Shown here: in pieces, positions 60,501 through 64,000 of the stretch
How positions within the stretch are numbered: the first letter of the stretch is position 1
How the letters are laid out: each line of letters opens with the position of its first letter
NCBI GenBank assembly: GCA_017506865.1
Contig: JAFCMP010000519.1
Coordinates: 62,001 to 126,000, forward strand
Length of the DNA stretch: 64,000 nt
Source of the DNA: Tribonema minus
Lineage: Eukaryota; Sar; Xanthophyceae; Tribonematales; Tribonemataceae
Direction: 5' to 3'
Notes under the pieces: generated by a model
Database searches by the model: none
The model's input: the letters and a program-made list of their open reading frames with translations, nothing else
Told to the model about the DNA's origin: nothing
Position numbers and translations under genes: made by a program

Positions 60501-60550
60501 AGCAGCAGCAGCAGCAGCAGCAGCCAGTCACAGCATCGCAGACTGTTTAA
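54582..60550 (+). CDS. Acidic, Ala/Gln-rich disordered protein, unidentified
   Basis: Six exons: 54582-54649, 56447-56518, 57229-57634, 58273-58671, 59297-59406, 60358-60550. Together 1,248 nt, giving 415 residues plus TAA; all phases agree. Start: MSSGSEVSDDATFEAGSESD. Exon 2 continues the acidic run (SDDDDDCDLDLSNC). Exon 3 has a possible helical region (YSSDILAILGRSEAEITSKK) then an Ala run. Exon 4 is Gln/Ser/Pro-rich with DTEASSDESDAEDDECYFSE. Exon 5 reads DEDEVIAQIVGSNAGMSANL. Exon 6 has a short helix (RKLSEALAKKTQEAEEMTK) and ends in a Gln run. Probably largely disordered, with many acidic Ser sites of casein-kinase-2 type. No family recognised. Junction duplications occur after exon 3 and before exon 5. 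Intron 1 (1.8 kb) carries an antisense gene-like copy. Confidence 0.78.
55939..56321 (-). pseudogene. Antisense gene-like segment with poly-C frameshift
   Basis: Inside intron 1 of the plus-strand gene, the minus strand reads a helical protein-like frame starting MPNELREYGREGTGTSWRQL, continuing QAYKTLCQGVGDALSTVLRGG. At a long C/G homopolymer (about 56110-56122) the frame shifts to one reading LAKRQILIELSMSLARELAE, ending GRSAD then stop at 55939. A diverged relative sits at 61690-62130. A pseudogene of an unknown small family is the best guess; a sequencing error in the homopolymer could also explain the break. Confidence 0.45.
56525..56572. repeat. Telomere-type block after exon 2 donor
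   Basis: GAGGGTTAGGGTGAGGGTTAGGGTTAGGGTTAAGG begins about 13 bases after the GTGAGT donor at 56519. The G-rich strand is the transcript strand. Further TTAGGG tracts occur near 56895 and 57085. Confidence 0.9.
57590..57755 (+). repeat. Tandem copies of exon 3 edge and donor (acidic gene)
   Basis: The exon end TTGTGTCAGGGCTCAGCTGC...CAACGCTCAG then GTAATT is followed by two more copies of TTGTGTCAGGGCTCAG, one running straight into GTGACTGTA and one ending CAACGTGCAG then GTGACG. ATCTCGATATAAGCAGT separates the units. Confidence 0.92.
59045..59300 (+). repeat. Decoy copy of exon 5 with mutated acceptor, plus flanking repeats
   Basis: At 59078-59125 the intron carries CCGGGTGGACGGAAACGAAGACG and on through ATTGTGGGC, matching exon 5 (CCAGGTGGACGGAGACGAAGACG). 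The acceptor AG is GG in the decoy. The unit CAGTGCTCAGC-ATGGCTGC...CAATGCATCAATGAGAAT is repeated two to three times between decoy and exon. Confidence 0.93.
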
Positions 60551-60800
60551 ACACCTGCTGGGTGGCCGACGCTGAAGGAGTTGCTGTATAGATGTAATAC
60601 TCGTATGACGGCGCGACGTCACTCCAATTCATTAGCTGCAGCTGTGTCAGTGCTGGGCAGCAGCAGTCGCGGTCGCTTGCACGGCAGGCGGCGCCCCTGG
60701 CGCAGCAGCAGCAGCGCTCCGCAGCAGCAGCCCACAGCGGCAGCGCTCCGCAGCAGCAGCGCTCTGCAGCAGCAGCACCAGCAGCAGCAGCGCTCCACAG

Positions 60801-60837
<37 letters not shown>

Positions 60838-60870
60838 GCTCCGCAGAAGCAGCGTGCAGCATGCAGGCGC
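60485..60870 (+). repeat. CAG-rich low-complexity region
   Basis: (CAG)n encodes the Gln run at the end of the acidic gene (60497-60525). Beyond its stop codon, further imperfect CAG/GCTCCG arrays run from 60655 to 60835. Open frames here (poly-Ser, poly-Ala, poly-Cys or poly-Leu) are by-products of the triplet repeat. Confidence 0.85.
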
Positions 60871-62334
60871 ACCCGCTGTGGGCTCCCTCCGTGGGATCTT
60901 CATCTTCATTATCAGTCAATGTACCACTTCGAGTTGTTGAAGTATCACTTCAGCAGACGGCCTGAAAGAGCAGTGGCGGAACTGGCCTCACTTACGCACC
61001 ACCACACCTCCTCAGCATGTACTTCAAGTATGCAGTCGCTGGCTTCAGTGGTGGATGGATGAGCGCTGCTGCTACCATCATACATGCATGCCCCGCCTTG
61101 CCCACGCTGGCAGTGCTTCGATGCCGCATGAGGTCATGAGGTTTTGAAGTGTTCCCATTGCAGTTTTCGCAATACATCTCATAGAGCGCACTGTGAGTTG
61201 GTGGTGAGTGGTGGGTGTTTCAATGCAACTCTACGACTGCTGCTGTGCTGGCTGGTTGACATTACGTGATTCTGGGTCATGTTACCCAAATGCTTTGTGT
61301 TAAAGCAGGTGCTACATGCCGTCTTCACAAGACCTTTCTGAAGCAGTGCTTGCAAGTCTTGCAAGGGAGCCTGTGACATGCTCATCTGCCGTGTTCTTAC
61401 ATTGCGTGTACGCTGATGCGCCACGGTGGTGAAGTACGCCTTTACATCACTGGTATCACCACTCTTTTAATGCTATGAAGCCTTGGCACTTCTTGGCGAT
61501 GCTGTGCACAGCTGAGCTTGTGTGCAATGAACACATTGCTGCATGAGAAAGGCTGCAGCACATGTGCGTGCATGCTATCATACGTTTCCTGCAACGTATA
61601 GAAGTACGTGTTCTTGCTTGTATTCATGTGTTCATGAAGGCCCTGAGCGACGCGTCACGCCAGGTATCCCATGTGTTTCTAGGGTTTATTCCTATGAAGC
61701 AGAAGCCAAGCCGGTACTGCGCCCTACAGCGCTTTGACACCCAGTTTGGTGCTGCCGGACAGCAACAGCCAGCTTTGTGCTCCATGCATGCATGCCACGA
61801 CACGGTCTGCCAGCTCCTGGCCATGGCTGCAGTGACATGCTCAGAACAGTGAGGATCTGACGCTCTGGAAAGTAATAGTTTAACAAAGCCCCTTTGTGCA
61901 CTCCTTTCCCCCCCTGCCAGAGCGCAATGCTGAGTGCATGGCCAATTCTACAGCTCTGTCTATTCCCGTAGAAGGCATCATGATGCGCCTGCACTTCAGA
62001 GCTGCGGAGGAAACGCACTTGCAGCATCAGCGGCAAAAACGTCTGAGGGTAGTGACGGCTCTAGAGCCCATTGCTGCCACCAAGGCAAATGCTTTGGCAT
62101 TAATTCAGCATCGCATTGCATGACATTGCATTCCCGCTCACCCAACACTGTTAATGACCGTGGCGGACATGCAACGTGTACATTACAGAGTATTTACTCA
62201 GCACTAACAGCAGAAAACCGCAACAGAAGCAGGGTATGATTGCACCAATGGAACTATTTGCACAAGTTTTTTACTGCCGCAACTGCGGCATTTGTGCACC
62301 CTCCACCGAGACTCTACACGCCCCAAGAGGCAGC
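60871..62334. other. Intergenic, with diverged copy of the 56-kb antisense segment
   Basis: Between converging genes. The minus strand near 61690-62130 reads ERQILTVLSMSL, matching KRQILIELSMSL of the 55.9-kb segment, with CCCCCCTGCCAGAGC and GTGCATGGCCAA on the plus strand also echoing it. The frame is broken, so it is probably a pseudogene. An inverted ACTTC/GAAGT motif is at 60928-60955. Confidence 0.4.
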
Positions 62335-64000
62335 CTACACGCTCGCAGCGGCAGCGGCGGCGGCGGGCACTGCCGCCGGTGCCGACCAGATCGGTCCGCG
62401 CTTCTCCGCCAGCGCCACGGGAACGATCTTCCGCCGCCCCGCGACGATCGTCTGGCTGCGCGGCTTGAGCCTGTCGCGGTGGATGTGTGTCCTGAACTCC
62501 GGCCGCCACCCCTCATCGCCATCTTCAACTCCAACTTCAACCCCAACTTCAACTTCAACTTCAACTTTGCGACGCGCGAGCGGGTCCGCGTATGGCTCCA
62601 GCGACAGCGCCGAAATCGGGGGGTTGGGGAAGGGGACGGCGCGGCCGCTGGGAAGGTGGGCATTACGCACGCGGCGCAGCGCGGCCTTGAGCGGCGGGCC
62701 CTTGAGGATGTCTGCCGTGCGCTCTATCTGCGGCACGCGGTCGCGCACGTTGAAGCCGCCCACGTGGAAGGCCAGGTCGTCCACAACGACGCGGCTCAGC
62801 CAGGCCTCCTTCGCGCGCTGCGCCGCCGCCGCCGCCTCGCGCTGCGCCTGCGGTGCGAGCGTGCGCACGCATGTGTACAGAGTGAGGTGCCTCTGGCTTT
62901 AGTAAGCTTGTGCACTGAGAGCAAAGGTTGGTCCCCCCCATGCACACAACGTCGGTGCAGCACATGCGTGTAGTATAGAAATGAATCACTGCTGATGCTA
63001 GCGCAGTGTGAGCGTGTGGTGAGATTGGCACACGCGCGCCACTACGTGGGGTGCACCCATAATTACGCATGTCAACAACGCCCCACCCTGATCCCTTGAA
63101 AGTACATACACTTGGTAGGTACCAGGGTGAAGGGCACTGAGATGGACCTAGCAATACCGGGGTAACAAAGCAATGTGCTGGAAATATGCAGGCCCGCAAC
63201 GAACTCATGCACCGCCGATGCGCCTCCAACTTCAACATCATCCCCGCCGCCAACTTCAGGCTGCTGCACGCCAAGTTGACCGTAGACTATATACTTCCAG
63301 TATCGTTATCCGAAGTATATGATTGTATGATGTCGTACCTCGACGTTTGCGCCGGCGATGTGTACGCTGGTGAAGAAGCCCGGGTCGCGCTGCGCGCCCG
63401 CCACCTGCGCGCCGCGCGGCAGCCGCCCGCGCCGCTCCGCCAGCGCCCCACCATCGAACGGCCGCGCATACGCCGGCGCCGCCAGACCGCCCATCAGCAT
63501 CGCGCCGTTGGTGGGCACGCAGTCGAATTCTGGCCTGTCGTCACCGCCTTCGCCGCCGCTGCCGCATGTGGCAGTGGTCGCAGCAGCAGCGGTTCTCGCC
63601 CCCCTGCCTCCGTGCAGCTCGTTCTCCACCCACGGCTCCCGCAGCATGTCGATGCGGCTCGCGCTGGGCTTCTTGGGGTGCGCGTTGTACTCGCAGGGGG
63701 GGCGCGGGGCGGGGTACACGAACCCCCCAGGGGTGAGCCACGCCGCGCGACTGCGCTCCTCATCGGCCTGCCGCATGCGGGTCTCATCCACCAGGCTCAC
63801 CGTCTGGCTCACGAAATCGGTGCTGTAGGTGAAGGTCGCGCCGCGCGCGCGCGCGAGCCGACCGCGCATCTCCGCCTTCTTCAACTCCGTGTAGTTCAAC
63901 TTCTGCGGCCCGTAGCACCACTGCGTGGGGACGGTCTCCGCATCGAGCTCCGCGCGCCGCGCCGCGCGCGCGCGCCGGTGCTCGCGTTTTGCCGCCCGCA
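62335..64000 (-). CDS. Possible cilia-associated protein (CFAP221/PCDP1-like?), partial
   Basis: The gene enters from the right edge of the window. Exon 64000 to 63339 is open from the edge. It reads a basic helix, WCYGPQKLNYTELKKAEM, then TYSTDFVSQTVSLVDE, then LTPGGFVYPAPRPP, HPKKPSASRIDMLREPWVEN, and ends RDPGFFTSVHIAGANVE before a GTACGA donor. The last exon, 62847-62335, reads a charged Ala-rich helix, LAFHVGGFNVRDRVPQIER, RRVRNAHLPSGRAVPFPNPP, a Val/Glu repeat (VEVEVEVGVEVGVE) made by AACTTC repeats, and ends in poly-Ala and TAG. The two exons agree in phase 0; another exon may lie between them (around 63190-63270). The Pro-rich block followed by REPWVEN reminds me of CFAP221, but this is from memory and unsure. 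Confidence 0.5.

Noticed and set aside
60581..60940. Gln/Ala/Cys-rich frames on both strands
   Set aside because: CAG triplet repeats open all frames; no start, splice or family evidence.
63189..63300. Plus-strand exon reading SNFNIIPAANFRLL
   Set aside because: Attractive after a GCAG acceptor, but it has no donor in frame and no partner exons on the plus strand; the region lies inside a minus-strand gene.
1..64000. Bacterial features, CRISPR arrays, operons, tRNA or rRNA genes
   Set aside because: None seen. Spliceosomal introns throughout mark this as nuclear eukaryotic DNA; tandem repeats have no spacer-repeat pattern of CRISPR.

Overview
The window is nuclear DNA from an intron-rich eukaryote, most likely a unicellular alga or other flagellated protist. 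Genes are split by GT-AG introns of a few hundred bases up to about 1.8 kb, exons are GC-rich and full of Ala, Ser and Gln runs, and short TTAGGG/CCCTAA telomere-type blocks are scattered through introns and spacers. A SET-domain gene of the Rubisco-LSMT/SETD3 type and a possible ciliary gene fit such an organism. The species cannot be fixed from sequence alone.

Layout. 0-2 kb: TTCGAA-rich repeats, no gene. 2.1-3.35 kb (-): a broken-looking RNase III gene. 5.1-6.2 kb (+): a small gene with a paired-Cys zinc domain. 6.2-8.4 kb: tandem repeats, including a 650-770 bp direct duplication. 8.8-9.1 kb: an inverted partial copy of an exon of the next gene. 10.2-15.6 kb (-): SET-domain protein methyltransferase with an N-terminal signal peptide. 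16.6-38.3 kb (-): a 29-exon ABCC/MRP-type ABC transporter; its 28 downstream exons join in frame to 1,295 codons plus stop. 38.6-39.8 kb (-): Cys/His-rich unknown protein. 40.5-45.5 kb (-): complete seven-exon hypoxanthine phosphoribosyltransferase, including a 12-nt microexon. 45.9-49.5 kb (+): complete five-exon TRAPPC5, head-to-head with HPRT. 50.8-54.1 kb (-): Ala-rich protein with a PP1-docking-like motif. 54.6-60.6 kb (+): disordered acidic/Gln-rich protein, head-to-head with the previous gene. 62.3-64 kb (-): 3' end of a gene that may be ciliary.

The genes are unrelated housekeeping functions (purine salvage, vesicle tethering, membrane export, protein methylation, RNA processing), not a cluster. 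The most striking feature is in the introns. At about a dozen splice junctions, in five different genes, the exon edge with its splice site is repeated in tandem inside the neighbouring intron, leaving arrays of decoy donors or acceptors. Telomere-type repeats also lie within introns, sometimes just downstream of 5' splice sites, sometimes as head-to-head TTAGGG/CCCTAA palindromes, and once supplying a stop codon.

Exon boundaries were assigned by eye from GT/AG sites, phase agreement and family alignment from memory. Where the phases close exactly (HPRT, TRAPPC5, ABCC, and the 50.8 kb and 54.6 kb genes) confidence in the structure is high.
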